Positions 35,351 to 43,430 of a stretch of DNA of 64,000 nt are shown here, in pieces. The notes under the pieces are model-generated. The model saw only the letters and a list, made by a program, of their open reading frames with translations, had not been told where the DNA came from and did not search any database. Source of the DNA: Desulfarculaceae bacterium (lineage in GTDB: Bacteria > Desulfobacterota > Desulfarculia > Desulfarculales > Desulfarculaceae); NCBI GenBank assembly GCA_020444545.1, contig JAHLKT010000002.1, positions 62,001 to 126,000 on the forward strand. Reading direction: 5' to 3'. How positions within the stretch are numbered: the first letter of the stretch is position 1; every line of letters starts with the position of its first letter. The translations under genes and the position numbers were made by a program.

Positions 35351-36705
35351 GCGGCCGCCCCGGTGGCCTCGGCAATGCCCTTGCCCGTGGCCTCCAGCAG
35401 GAGGTCGATCTCTTCCAGGCTGCTGGCCAGGGTCGGCATGAGGATCACCGTGTCGCCCAGGGGCCGGATGATCACCCCGTGTTGGCGCGCGGCCATGATG
35501 GCCCGGTGGCCCATGCGCGCCTCGGGCGGGTAGGGCGTGTCGGTGGCTTTGTCCTGGCTCAGCTCGATGCCCACCATCATGCCCTGCTGACGCACCTGGA
35601 CCACATGCTCCTGGGCGGCGATCCCGGCCAGGCCCTCGCTCAGGCGGGCAATCAGGGGGGCGGTGTTCTCCACGACGTTGTTGGCGCGCATCAGCTCCAG
35701 GTTGGCCAGGGCCGCCGCGCTGGTGAGGGGGTTGCCGGTGTAGGTGTGGCCGTGGAAAAAGGTCTTGAATTCGTCGAACTCGCCCAGGAAGCCGCCGTAC
35801 ACCTGGTCCGTGGCCATGGTGGCGGCCAGGGGCAACACCCCGCCGGTGATGCCCTTGCCCAGGCACATCAGGTCGGGCTCCACCCCTTCCAGCTCGCAGG
35901 CGAAGAGCTTGCCCGTGCGGCCGAAGCCGGTGGCCACCTCGTCGGCGATGAACAACACGTCGTGGGCCTGGCATATCTCCCACAGCCGCCGGAGGTAGCC
36001 CTCGGGCTGGATGATCATCCCGGCGGCGCCCTGCACCCGGGGCTCCACGATCAGGGCCCCGATCTCATCCGCCTTTTCGGCCAGCATGGTCTCCAGGGCC
36101 TCGGCGCAGGCCAGGCCGCACTCCGGATGCTTCAAGCCCAGGGGGCAGCGGCGACAGAAGGGCTGGGGCAAGCGGTGCACCGGGAAGAGCAGGGGACCGT
36201 AGACCTGGTGGAACAGGTCGATGCCGCCTACGCTCACCGCGCCGATGGTGTCGCCGTGGTAGGCCTCGCCCAGGGCCACGAAGCTTTTCTTTTCAGGCCT
36301 GCCGCTCTGCTGCCAATACTGGAAGGCGATCTTGAGCGCGATCTCCACCGCCGTGGAGCCGCTCTCGGAGTAAAAGGCCTTGTTCAAATCGCCGGGGCAT
36401 ATCTTGGCCAGCTCGGCGGCCAGGCGGGCGGCCGGGGGATGGCTCAGGCCTAGCAGGGTGGAGTGGTCCAGAAGGTCCAGCTGGTCGCGGATGGCCTGGT
36501 TGATGGCCGGCACCTTGTGGCCGTGCACCGTGACCCACAGGGAGCTCACCCCGTCGTAGTAACGGTTGCCGTCAATGTCGATGAGCCAGTTGCCCTCGCC
36601 GCGCTCTATGACCAGGGGCGGCTCGCCGGGCCAGAGCTGCATCTGGGTGAAGGGGTGCCAGAGGTGCTCGATGTCCTGCTTGAGAATGTCGTTTGTCTTG
36701 CTCAT
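35347..36705 (-). CDS. bioA: Adenosylmethionine--8-amino-7-oxononanoate aminotransferase BioA
   Basis: 452 residues. HLWHPFTQMQLWPGEPPLVI is the characteristic BioA N-terminus, ALGEAYHGDTIGAVSVGG, LFIADEVATGFGRTG and CLGKGITGGVLPLAA (PLP lysine) follow the class III aminotransferase order, and FFHGHTYTGNPLTSAAAL is the C-terminal substrate loop. It uses SAM as amino donor to make 7,8-diaminopelargonate. It overlaps bioB upstream and bioF downstream by 4 nt each. Confidence 0.95.
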   Translation of the reverse strand: MSKTNDILKQDIEHLWHPFTQMQLWPGEPPLVIERGEGNWLIDIDGNRYYDGVSSLWVTVHGHKVPAINQAIRDQLDLLDHSTLLGLSHPPAARLAAELAKICPGDLNKAFYSESGSTAVEIALKIAFQYWQQSGRPEKKSFVALGEAYHGDTIGAVSVGGIDLFHQVYGPLLFPVHRLPQPFCRRCPLGLKHPECGLACAEALETMLAEKADEIGALIVEPRVQGAAGMIIQPEGYLRRLWEICQAHDVLFIADEVATGFGRTGKLFACELEGVEPDLMCLGKGITGGVLPLAATMATDQVYGGFLGEFDEFKTFFHGHTYTGNPLTSAAALANLELMRANNVVENTAPLIARLSEGLAGIAAQEHVVQVRQQGMMVGIELSQDKATDTPYPPEARMGHRAIMAARQHGVIIRPLGDTVILMPTLASSLEEIDLLLEATGKGIAEATGAAA

Positions 36706-37718
36706 GATGCCTCTCTCACCAGCTTGTCGGAGGGCCTGAGGCCCAGGGCGGCCAGGTCGGCCAGGTCCTCGGAGGGCTGGCGGCCCTCGGTGGTCAGGTA
36801 ATTGCCTACCATGGTGGCTCCGGCCCCGGCCAGATACATCAGCGGGGCCAGGTTGCCCAGGACCTGCTGGCGGCCGCCGCAGGTGCGGATGGTGGCCTGG
36901 GAGTTGAACAGCTTGAACACCGCCACCGCGGCCAGGGCCTGGGTGGGGCTCAGGGGTTCGACGTGGGACAAGGGGGTGCCGGGGATGGGGTTGAGGAAGT
37001 TGAGCGGCACGCTCTCGGGCCTCAGCTCGGCCACGGCCTGGGCCAGCTCCACCCGCTCGGCCGGGCTCTCGCCCAGGCCCACGATGCCTCCCACGCAGAC
37101 CTCCAGGCCCGCGTCCTGGGCCGTGCGCACCGTGTCCACCCGGTCCTGATAGGCGTGGGTGGTGCAGATGCGCGCGAAGTGGGTCGGGCCCGCTTCCAGG
37201 TTGTGGTGGTAGCGCACCAGGCCCGCCGCGCGCAGGCGCTGGGCCTGCTCGGGCTCCAGGAGCCCCAGGCTGGCGCAGGGCGCGATGATCCCCTCGTTGG
37301 TGAGCACCTCGATGGCCCGGCAGATCTCGTCCAGGGCCTCGCCCTCGGGGCAGCCCCGGCCGCTGGTCACGATGCCGAAGCGCTGGGCCCCGGCCTCGGC
37401 CGCCGCGCGGCCCCGGCGTACCATCTCTTCAGCGCTCAGCAGGGGGTACACCTCGGCCTTGCCGGGATAGTGGGCGCTCTGGGCGCAAAAGGAGCAGTTC
37501 TCCGAACAGCGGCCCGAGCGGGCGTTGACGATGGCGCAGAACTCCACCATGTCGCCCTCGGCCGTGGCCCGCAAGGAGCTGGCCGCGGCCATAAGCGCGC
37601 TCAGCTCACTCAGGCTCTGGGGCTCGATCCAACCGGCGGCTTGGGAGGGGTCGGGCAGGCGGCCATGACGGGCGTCGTCGGCGGCCTGATTCACTTGGCT
37701 TGCAAAGCTGTCGCTCAT
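36702..37718 (-). CDS. bioB: Biotin synthase BioB
   Basis: 338 residues from the ATG at 37718; the longer frame begins at a TTG inside the operator and is not needed. RSGRCSENCSFCAQSAHY contains the radical-SAM C-x3-C-x2-C motif with the Ala-Gln-Ser that follows in BioB. RYHHNLEAGPTHF and CVGGIVGLGES are conserved core motifs, and FLNPIPGTPL follows. BioB inserts sulfur into dethiobiotin using two Fe-S clusters. It is the first gene of the operon and lies directly behind the BirA-type operator at 37721. Confidence 0.96.
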   Translation of the reverse strand: MSDSFASQVNQAADDARHGRLPDPSQAAGWIEPQSLSELSALMAAASSLRATAEGDMVEFCAIVNARSGRCSENCSFCAQSAHYPGKAEVYPLLSAEEMVRRGRAAAEAGAQRFGIVTSGRGCPEGEALDEICRAIEVLTNEGIIAPCASLGLLEPEQAQRLRAAGLVRYHHNLEAGPTHFARICTTHAYQDRVDTVRTAQDAGLEVCVGGIVGLGESPAERVELAQAVAELRPESVPLNFLNPIPGTPLSHVEPLSPTQALAAVAVFKLFNSQATIRTCGGRQQVLGNLAPLMYLAGAGATMVGNYLTTEGRQPSEDLADLAALGLRPSDKLVREAS

Positions 37719-37720
37719 GA

Positions 37721-37750
37721 TTGTCAACCTCGTGTAAATCAGGTTGACAA
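37721..37750 (-). promoter_or_regulatory. BirA-type bio operator overlapping the bioB translation start region
   Basis: TTGTCAACCT at 37721-37730 and AGGTTGACAA at 37741-37750 form a perfect 10-bp inverted repeat with a 10-nt spacer. This matches the known BirA box form TTGTnAACC-spacer-GGTTnACAA. Its distal edge is 2 nt from the bioB ATG, and the AGG in the promoter-distal half-site is the only candidate Shine-Dalgarno sequence. A possible -10 (TAGATT) lies just upstream on the minus strand. Bifunctional BirA with an HTH is encoded next door at 37819. Confidence 0.85.
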
Positions 37751-37818
37751 TCTATCAGCCAGGCGGGATGGGCGCAAGCGGTGAGTGGCTGTTTTGGGGC
37801 GGAAAAAGCGGGGCCGGG

Positions 37819-38811
37819 CTAGGACTTGCCCTCCCAGGCCAGAAGGCTCACGTCCCCGTGATGGATGGGCGAGACCGTGCCGTTCTCCTCCAAGAGCAGG
37901 GCCCCGCTGGGTGCGAAGCCGGTGGCCCGGCCCTGGCGCACCAGCTTACCCTCGCGCACCGAGACCTCCAGGCCCAGGATCAGGGAGCGCCCGGCGTACT
38001 CGGCGGCCAGCTCCTCGGCCCCGCCGCCCACGAACTGCTCGTAGAGCGCGCTCATCTCGGCCAGCACCCAGGCCAAAAGCTCGGCCCTATGCCAGGCATG
38101 GCCCGTGGCCGCCCGCAGGCTGATGCCCGGCTGGTCCAGCCCGGCCAGCCACTTGGCCTCCTGGTTCACGTTGAGCCCCACCCCCACCACGGCGTGGTCC
38201 ACCGTTTCGGCCCGGCTGGTGAACTCGGTGAGCACCCCGGCCAGCTTGCGGCCTTCCAGATACACGTCGTTGGGCCACTTGATGGCCGGGGCCAGGCCGC
38301 CGTGCTTTTCCAGTGCGCGGCACAGGGCCAGGGAGACCAGGTTGTTCAGGGCGAAGATGCGGCTCAGGCCCAGGTCGGGCCGCAGGATCAGGGAGAAGAG
38401 CAGGGCGGTGTTCGGCGGCGAGACCCAGCGGCGCTCCAGGCGGCCCCGGCCGTGGGTCTGGTGCTCGGCCACCAGGCAGGCGCCGTGGGGAGCGCCCGCC
38501 TCGGCCCGGCGGCGGGCCTCCAGATTGGTGGAGTCTATCTCCGGGAAGTAGTACAGCGGCAGGCCCATGGAGCCCGCGCCCAAACGGGCCTCCACCATGG
38601 CCGGCAACACCAGGGGCGGCTCGCCTTGCAAGAGATAGCCCCGCCGGGTGGCTGCGCTGATGTCCACCCCCTGCTCGCGCAGCACGCCCACCGCCTTGGC
38701 CACCGCCGCGCGGCTGCAGCCCAGGAGTTCGGCCATCTCCTGGCCCGAGCGCTCGCCGCCCGCCTCCAGCAAGAGGCGCAGCACCTGGCCCGCGCGGGAG
38801 GGTTCCACCAA
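37819..38811 (-). CDS. birA: Bifunctional biotin--protein ligase / bio operon repressor BirA
   Basis: About 330 residues; TTG 38811 or GTG 38808 could be the start. The N-terminal ~65 residues form a winged HTH (GQEMAELLGCSRAAVAKAVGVL), so this is the class II, DNA-binding form. The ligase core shows IDSTNLEARR, HQTHGRGRLERRW (biotinoyl-AMP loop) and KWPNDVYLEGRKLAGVLTE, then the C-terminal domain. It attaches biotin to carboxylase carrier proteins and, as the holorepressor, should bind the 37721 operator. It begins 2 bp after the phosphatase gene stop. Confidence 0.94.
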   Translation of the reverse strand: MVEPSRAGQVLRLLLEAGGERSGQEMAELLGCSRAAVAKAVGVLREQGVDISAATRRGYLLQGEPPLVLPAMVEARLGAGSMGLPLYYFPEIDSTNLEARRRAEAGAPHGACLVAEHQTHGRGRLERRWVSPPNTALLFSLILRPDLGLSRIFALNNLVSLALCRALEKHGGLAPAIKWPNDVYLEGRKLAGVLTEFTSRAETVDHAVVGVGLNVNQEAKWLAGLDQPGISLRAATGHAWHRAELLAWVLAEMSALYEQFVGGGAEELAAEYAGRSLILGLEVSVREGKLVRQGRATGFAPSGALLLEENGTVSPIHHGDVSLLAWEGKS

Positions 38812-38813
38812 GA

Positions 38814-39620
38814 TCAGGCCCCTTCGCCCAGGACGGCCAGCACCGCGTGATTGAAGCCCGCCGGTCCGGCCAGGGGCTCTCGGGTCAGGCCCTCCAGCTC
38901 CAGGGACGCGTGGCTGCCGTCGGGCCGGGCCACCAACACCGGGTGGTCCACCGCCTCCAGCATGGACAGGTCATTCTGCGCGTCGCCCAGGGCCATGGTG
39001 CTCAGCACCGGGTCGCGCTTGGCGTAGAGCACCTTGAGCAGGCGCACCGCCTTGCCCTTGTCCCCGCCGCCCAGCAGATGCCAGAAGCGGCCCCCCCGCG
39101 TGACTTGCAGGCCAGCCTGCTCGGCCGCCGCGATGAGCGCCTGGCCCTGCTCCTCGCTGGTGGGGGGCATTATGGGCTCGTTGAACTCGCGGGCGCGGGC
39201 CTTGGCCGCCTGCTCCTTGCTCAGGCCGGTGAGCTTGGCCACCTGGCGGTCGCTCATTTCGCCGAAGCCGGTGAGGCCCAGCTCGGCCAAAAAGCCCTTG
39301 GCCCGCTCGCGCACCTCGGCAATGGGCAGGCCGATTTCGTGCACCCGCCAGCCGCCGCCCGCGTCGATCCAGGTCTCGCCCTTGGCCACCACGCAATCAG
39401 GCGGCGCGAAGACGCCCCCGCCGTTCTCGGCGATGAAGGGGCCGCTCAGGCCCAGCTCGGCGTGCAGGGGGATCATCTCGGCCCGGGTCTTGGAGGAGCA
39501 GAGCACCAGGGGGGTTCCCCCGGCGGAGAGAGCCTCCAGGGCCGGACGCGCCGCCTCCCAGGAGTAGGTGTGGTGATCCAGCAGGGTTCCGTCCAGATCG
39601 CTGAAGACCACCAGTCCCAT
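38814..39620 (-). CDS. mpgP: Mannosyl-3-phosphoglycerate phosphatase family HAD hydrolase
   Basis: 268 residues, HAD class IIB. Motif I is VFSDLDGTLLDH, motif II is LVLCSSKTR, motif III/IV is GGDKGKAV (Lys) with ALGDAQNDLSML. The specific pattern AENGGGVF and MPPTSEEQGQALI matches the MpgP/YedP subfamily, which dephosphorylates mannosyl-3-phosphoglycerate to the compatible solute mannosylglycerate, or related glucosyl compounds. The partner synthase MpgS is not in this window. It lies between thiC and birA on the same strand, which gives no functional hint. Confidence 0.82.
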   Translation of the reverse strand: MGLVVFSDLDGTLLDHHTYSWEAARPALEALSAGGTPLVLCSSKTRAEMIPLHAELGLSGPFIAENGGGVFAPPDCVVAKGETWIDAGGGWRVHEIGLPIAEVRERAKGFLAELGLTGFGEMSDRQVAKLTGLSKEQAAKARAREFNEPIMPPTSEEQGQALIAAAEQAGLQVTRGGRFWHLLGGGDKGKAVRLLKVLYAKRDPVLSTMALGDAQNDLSMLEAVDHPVLVARPDGSHASLELEGLTREPLAGPAGFNHAVLAVLGEGA

Positions 39621-39644
39621 GTCTCTCCCCCTCGCTCGCCCTGC

Positions 39645-40940
39645 CTAGCCCTTGCCGTGCAGGTGTTCGTTCACCAGCTTCATGGCGCAATACTTGCCGC
39701 ACATGGTGCAGACTTCCTCCTCGCCCGGAGGGGAGCCCGCCCGCATGGCCCGCGCGGTCTTGGGGTCCAGGCACAGGCCGAACATGGCCTCCCAGTCCAT
39801 GGCCTTGCGGGCCTGGGCCATGGCCCGGTCGCGGGCGATAGCCTCCTGGTTGCCCTTGGCGATGTCCGCCGCGTGGGCCGCGATGCGCGTGACTATCACC
39901 CCTTCGTATACCTCATCCGGGCCGGGTAAGGCCAGGTGTTCGCTGGGGGTCACGTAGCACAGGAAGTCCGCCCCGGCCCAACCGGCCAGGGCCCCGCCGA
40001 TGGCGCAGGCCACGTGGTCGTGCCCGGCGGCCACATCGGTCACCAACGGCCCGAGCACATAGAAGGGCGCATTGTGGCACAGGCGCTTTTGCAGCTGGAT
40101 GTTGGCCTGCACCTGGTCCAGGGGCACGTGGCCCGGACCCTCGATCATCACCTGCACCCCCGCGTCCCAGGCCCGGTCGGTCAGCTCGCCCAGGGTGATC
40201 AGCTCGGTGATCTGGGCCCGGTCCGTGGCGTCGGCCAGGCAGCCGGGCCTCAGGCCGTCGCCCAGGGAGAGGGTCACGTCGTGCTTCTGGCAGATCTCAA
40301 GCAGCCGGTCGTACTGCTCGTAGAGCGGGTTCTCCTTCTCGTTGGCCAGCATCCAGCAGGTGAGGAAGGAGCCGCCCCGGCTCACCACGTCGGTGATGCG
40401 CCCCTCGGTCCGTAGCCGCTGCACCGCCTGCTGGGTCACCCCGCAGTGCACGGTCATGAAGTCCACGCCCTCTTCGGCCTGCTGCTCGATGACCCGGAAC
40501 ACGTCGTCCGCGGTGATGTCGATGATGCCCCGGCCCTCGCCGGTCACCTCCACCGCCGCCTGGTAGATGGGCACCGTGCCCACCGGGGCGTGGCTCAGCT
40601 CCAAGACCTGGCGGCGCATCTGGGTCAAATCTCCGCCGGTAGAGAGATCCATCACCGCGTCGGCCCCGGCCTCCAGGGCGGCGTGGAGCTTGGCGGCCTC
40701 CTCGGCCGGATCGCAGCGGTCCGGGCTGGAGCCCAGGTTGGCGTTCACCTTGACCCTGAGTCCCTGGCCCACGCCGCAGGGCTTGAGGCTGGTGTGGGCC
40801 GGGTTGGCCGGAATGGCCACCTTGCCTTCGGCCACCAGGGCCATCAGGGTGTCCAGCGCCATGCCCTCGGCCGCGGCCACGGTCTCCATGGCCGGGGTGG
40901 CCTGGCCCGCGCGGGCCGCTTGCAACTGGGTCTGTGCCAT
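39645..40940 (-). CDS. thiC: Phosphomethylpyrimidine synthase ThiC (short form)
   Basis: 431 residues. NANLGSSPD, AVMDLSTGGDL, GTVPIYQAAVEV, MTVHCGVTQQAV, SRGGSFLTCWM, EGPGHVPLDQV and YVLGPLVTDVAAGHDHV are consecutive ThiC signatures. The C-terminal Fe-S motif is CTMCGKYCAMK, a C-x2-C-x3-C arrangement rather than the C-x2-C-x4-C of E. coli-type ThiC; it fits the short archaeal/anaerobe form lacking the N-terminal extension. It rearranges aminoimidazole ribotide to HMP phosphate by radical SAM chemistry. It is downstream of thiDN by 4 bp, within the TPP-riboswitch operon. Confidence 0.96.
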   Translation of the reverse strand: MAQTQLQAARAGQATPAMETVAAAEGMALDTLMALVAEGKVAIPANPAHTSLKPCGVGQGLRVKVNANLGSSPDRCDPAEEAAKLHAALEAGADAVMDLSTGGDLTQMRRQVLELSHAPVGTVPIYQAAVEVTGEGRGIIDITADDVFRVIEQQAEEGVDFMTVHCGVTQQAVQRLRTEGRITDVVSRGGSFLTCWMLANEKENPLYEQYDRLLEICQKHDVTLSLGDGLRPGCLADATDRAQITELITLGELTDRAWDAGVQVMIEGPGHVPLDQVQANIQLQKRLCHNAPFYVLGPLVTDVAAGHDHVACAIGGALAGWAGADFLCYVTPSEHLALPGPDEVYEGVIVTRIAAHAADIAKGNQEAIARDRAMAQARKAMDWEAMFGLCLDPKTARAMRAGSPPGEEEVCTMCGKYCAMKLVNEHLHGKG

Positions 40941-40944
40941 CTGC

Positions 40945-42288
40945 TTAACCTTCCTTGCCGGCCAAGAGCAGCAGGCGATCCACGATCTCGCCGGGGCTCT
41001 GGGCCAAAAGACGCAGCACCGGCTCCTTGCCGTTTTCGCCGCGGTCGAATATTACCTCGGGAACCTTGCCCATGACCTCGATGGCCCGGGTGGTGCCCCA
41101 TTCCAGAGTGGAGCCTTCCATGCGTTTGACCTCGGGCGGCTCCTCGGCCCGGGAAAACTCGCCTACGCTCCAGCCCAAGGCCTTGGCCCGCTCCACCAGC
41201 TCCTCGGAGAAGTTGCAGGCCATGGCCGCGCGCATGGCCGGGTCCTTGGCCATGGCCGCCAAAACGATCTTGGCCACGTGGCTGGAGGCGCCAAGACGGG
41301 CCGGGCCCACCGCCTTGAGGCGGGTGCCGATGTGGCTGATGCGCCCGGCCACGGCCAACACCTCGGCGGCCGAGGAGGCGCCGGGCAGGCCGTAGCCCAA
41401 CTGGCCGCGCACCTCGGGGATCATGGAGGCCAGGCCGTCCACCGTCTCCAGGCGCTCGAGGGCCGCGTCCATCTCGGCCAAACACTCGCCCAGGGCCAGG
41501 CGCGGGGCCAGGTCGGCCAGGGCGTGCACCGGGCCGTGGCCTTGGCCGATGGCCAACCCGGACGCGATGGCGCGGCGCACCAGCAGGCGGGCCCGCTCAA
41601 CCGCCGGGGCCAGCTCCCACCCCTGGGCCAACAGGGCCGCGATGGCCGAGGCCAGGGTGCAGCCGGTGCCGTGGGTGTGGGGGGTGTCGATGCGCGGGGC
41701 GGAGAAGAAATAGGTCTGGCTGCCGTCGAAGAGCAGGTCGCCGGGCTCGCCTTGCAGATGGCCGCCCTTTATCAAGGCCGCCTGAGCCCCCAGGCCCACC
41801 AGCTCCTTGGCGGCCAGCTCCATGCCCGCCCGGTCGGTGATGGGCCGTCCCAGCAGCTCGGCCGCCTCGTCCAGGTTGGGGGTGATCAGCGTGGCCCGGG
41901 GCAGGAGCATGGAGCGCACCGCTTGCACCGCCTCGGCGGCCAGCAGGCGGCTGCCGCCCTTGGCCACCATCACCGGGTCCACCACCACCGGAGCCTTGAC
42001 CCCGGCCAGCAGGCCGGAGACCAGCTCCACCAGCTCGGCCGAGTGCAACATGCCGGTCTTCACCGCGTCGGTGCCGATGTCCTCGATCACCGCGGCGAAC
42101 TGCTGCTCCACGAAGTCCAGGGGCACCGGGTGCACCGCGCGCACCCCAATGGTGTTTTGGGCGGTCAGCGCGGTGATCACCGTGCTGGCGTGTCCGCCCA
42201 GGGCGCCCACGGCCTTCAGGTCGGCCTGGATGCCCGCTCCCCCGCCGGAGTCGGAACCGGCGATGATCAACACCCGCGAGATGCTCAT
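40945..42288 (-). CDS. thiDN: Bifunctional HMP(-P) kinase / thiamine-phosphate synthase, ThiD-ThiN fusion
   Basis: 447 residues from the ATG at 42288, which has AGAGGA 9 nt upstream; the frame extends 5' into the riboswitch terminator and is not used. Residues 1-260 are ThiD: LIIAGSDSGGGAGIQADLKA, DPVMVAKGGSRLL, ITPNLDEAAELLG and HGTGCTLASAIAALLAQG. The remaining ~180 residues (YGLPGASSAAEVLAVAGRI, SHVAKIVLAAMAKDP, FDRGENGKEPVLRLLA) are a ThiN domain, which replaces ThiE in archaea and some anaerobes. Together they phosphorylate HMP-P and join it to the thiazole. First gene of the thiamin operon with thiC. Confidence 0.94.
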   Translation of the reverse strand: MSISRVLIIAGSDSGGGAGIQADLKAVGALGGHASTVITALTAQNTIGVRAVHPVPLDFVEQQFAAVIEDIGTDAVKTGMLHSAELVELVSGLLAGVKAPVVVDPVMVAKGGSRLLAAEAVQAVRSMLLPRATLITPNLDEAAELLGRPITDRAGMELAAKELVGLGAQAALIKGGHLQGEPGDLLFDGSQTYFFSAPRIDTPHTHGTGCTLASAIAALLAQGWELAPAVERARLLVRRAIASGLAIGQGHGPVHALADLAPRLALGECLAEMDAALERLETVDGLASMIPEVRGQLGYGLPGASSAAEVLAVAGRISHIGTRLKAVGPARLGASSHVAKIVLAAMAKDPAMRAAMACNFSEELVERAKALGWSVGEFSRAEEPPEVKRMEGSTLEWGTTRAIEVMGKVPEVIFDRGENGKEPVLRLLAQSPGEIVDRLLLLAGKEG

Positions 42289-42308
42289 GGGGCCATTTCC
42301 TCTTCGCC

Positions 42309-42342
42309 AAAAAAAATCGGGGCCGCCGTGGTAGGCGGCCCC
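42309..42342 (-). terminator. Intrinsic terminator of the TPP riboswitch expression platform
   Basis: On the minus strand, GGGGCCGCC and GGCGGCCCC form a perfect 9-bp stem with a 6-nt loop, followed by GA and a run of eight T. It lies between the TPP aptamer and the thiDN ribosome binding site, as expected for transcriptional attenuation. Confidence 0.88.
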
Positions 42343-42384
42343 GCTCGTATAGTTTGCCATGGGCTTACTTTATCGGGCGAGCCG

Positions 42385-42480
42385 TTCCCTACGCCGGCAC
42401 TAACCGGATCAGGTTCAAGGGGTCGCTCCGCCCTGGGCGGAAGCTCTCAGCCACCGATGGGGCACCCCCCGGCCTCTATA
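42385..42480 (-). promoter_or_regulatory. TPP riboswitch (THI element) controlling thiDN-thiC
   Basis: Read on the minus strand, the aptamer shows GGGGTGCC, then CTGAGAG, then ACCCCTTGAACCTGATCCGG and finally TAGTGCCGGCGTAGGGAA, the canonical THI-box blocks in order. The stem insert between CTGAGAG and the ACC block is a GC hairpin. The aptamer ends about 45 nt before the terminator at 42342. A weak promoter (TTGACG, 17 nt, TAGGTT; plus-strand positions 42515-42487) would start transcription close to the first aptamer stem. Confidence 0.93.
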
Positions 42481-42554
42481 GACGAAAACCTATCAAGGGA
42501 TTGCCCTATCGTCAAGCGTACACGGCACATAGCTCATCATAAGCTTATCGTTTC

Positions 42555-42583
42555 TTGACGGACCCCAGCCCGCCCCCTATAGT
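42555..42583 (+). promoter_or_regulatory. Sigma-70 type promoter of the mla operon
   Basis: TTGACG (42555-42560) and TATAGT (42578-42583) are 17 nt apart, each a 5/6 match to consensus. The mlaE ATG is 62 nt beyond the -10 box. The thiamin operon is transcribed divergently from the same intergenic region. Confidence 0.65.
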
Positions 42584-42644
42584 GATTAAGGACTGATCAC
42601 CGCCGGCGGGAGCTTAACTATCTTCCCTTCTTGGAGAGTCGGCC

Positions 42645-43421
42645 ATGCACCTGTTGCGCCCCTTTGAGTATGTAGGGGCTAAGTTCCTGGGTATGCTGGA
42701 TGAAGCGGGAGAGCTGCTCCTGCTTTTTCTGCAGACGGTGCTGTGGTTTTTCCGGCCGCCTTTCCGCTTCCATCTCCTGTTCAAGCAGTTCGAGTTCGTG
42801 GGAGTGGGCTCCATCAACGTGACCCTGCTCACCGGCGCTTTCACCGGCGGCGTGTTCGCCTTGCAGAGCTACCACGGCTTTTCCCTGTTCGGGGCCGAGA
42901 GCCTGGTGGGCTCCACCGTGGCCCTGGCCCTCACCCGCGAGCTGGGCCCGGTGCTCACCTCGCTCATGGTCACCGGCCGGGCGGGCAGCGCCATGGCCGC
43001 CGAGCTGGGAACCATGCGGGTCACCGAACAGGTGGACGCCCTCTATGTCATGGCGGTCAACCCGGTGCAGTACCTGGTGGTGCCCCGGGTGCTGGCCGGG
43101 GTGGTCATGCTCCCGGTGCTCACCATCATCGCCGACTTCGTGGGCATCGTGGGGTCTTATATCGTGGGGGTGCACCTGCTGGGCATCAACCACGGCATCT
43201 TCATCAGCAAGATCATCGAATATCTCGAGTTTTCCGACATATCCATGGGCATGACCAAGGCGGCCTTTTTCGGCCTGATCCTGTCCATGGTGGGTTGTTT
43301 CAAGGGTTTCTACACCACCGGCGGCGCCGAGGGGGTGGGCCGCGCCACCACCCAGGCGGTGGTCCTGGCCAGCGTACTCATCCTGGCCTCGGACTACGTG
43401 CTCACCGCGATCATGTTCTAG
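42645..43421 (+). CDS. mlaE: MlaE-family phospholipid ABC transporter permease
   Basis: 258 residues with about five to six membrane helices. FTGGVFALQSYHGF, ALTRELGPVLTSLMVTGRAGSA and AAELGTMRVTEQVDAL are the MlaE/YrbE signature, the last being the coupling helix that contacts MlaF. Y-x-VVPRVLAGVVMLPVLT follows. It forms the inner-membrane core of an MCE lipid transporter. It is first in a three-gene mlaE-mlaF-mlaD operon; mlaA, mlaB and mlaC are not in the window. Confidence 0.93.
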   Translation: MHLLRPFEYVGAKFLGMLDEAGELLLLFLQTVLWFFRPPFRFHLLFKQFEFVGVGSINVTLLTGAFTGGVFALQSYHGFSLFGAESLVGSTVALALTRELGPVLTSLMVTGRAGSAMAAELGTMRVTEQVDALYVMAVNPVQYLVVPRVLAGVVMLPVLTIIADFVGIVGSYIVGVHLLGINHGIFISKIIEYLEFSDISMGMTKAAFFGLILSMVGCFKGFYTTGGAEGVGRATTQAVVLASVLILASDYVLTAIMF

Positions 43422-43430
43422 GGACGCTCC

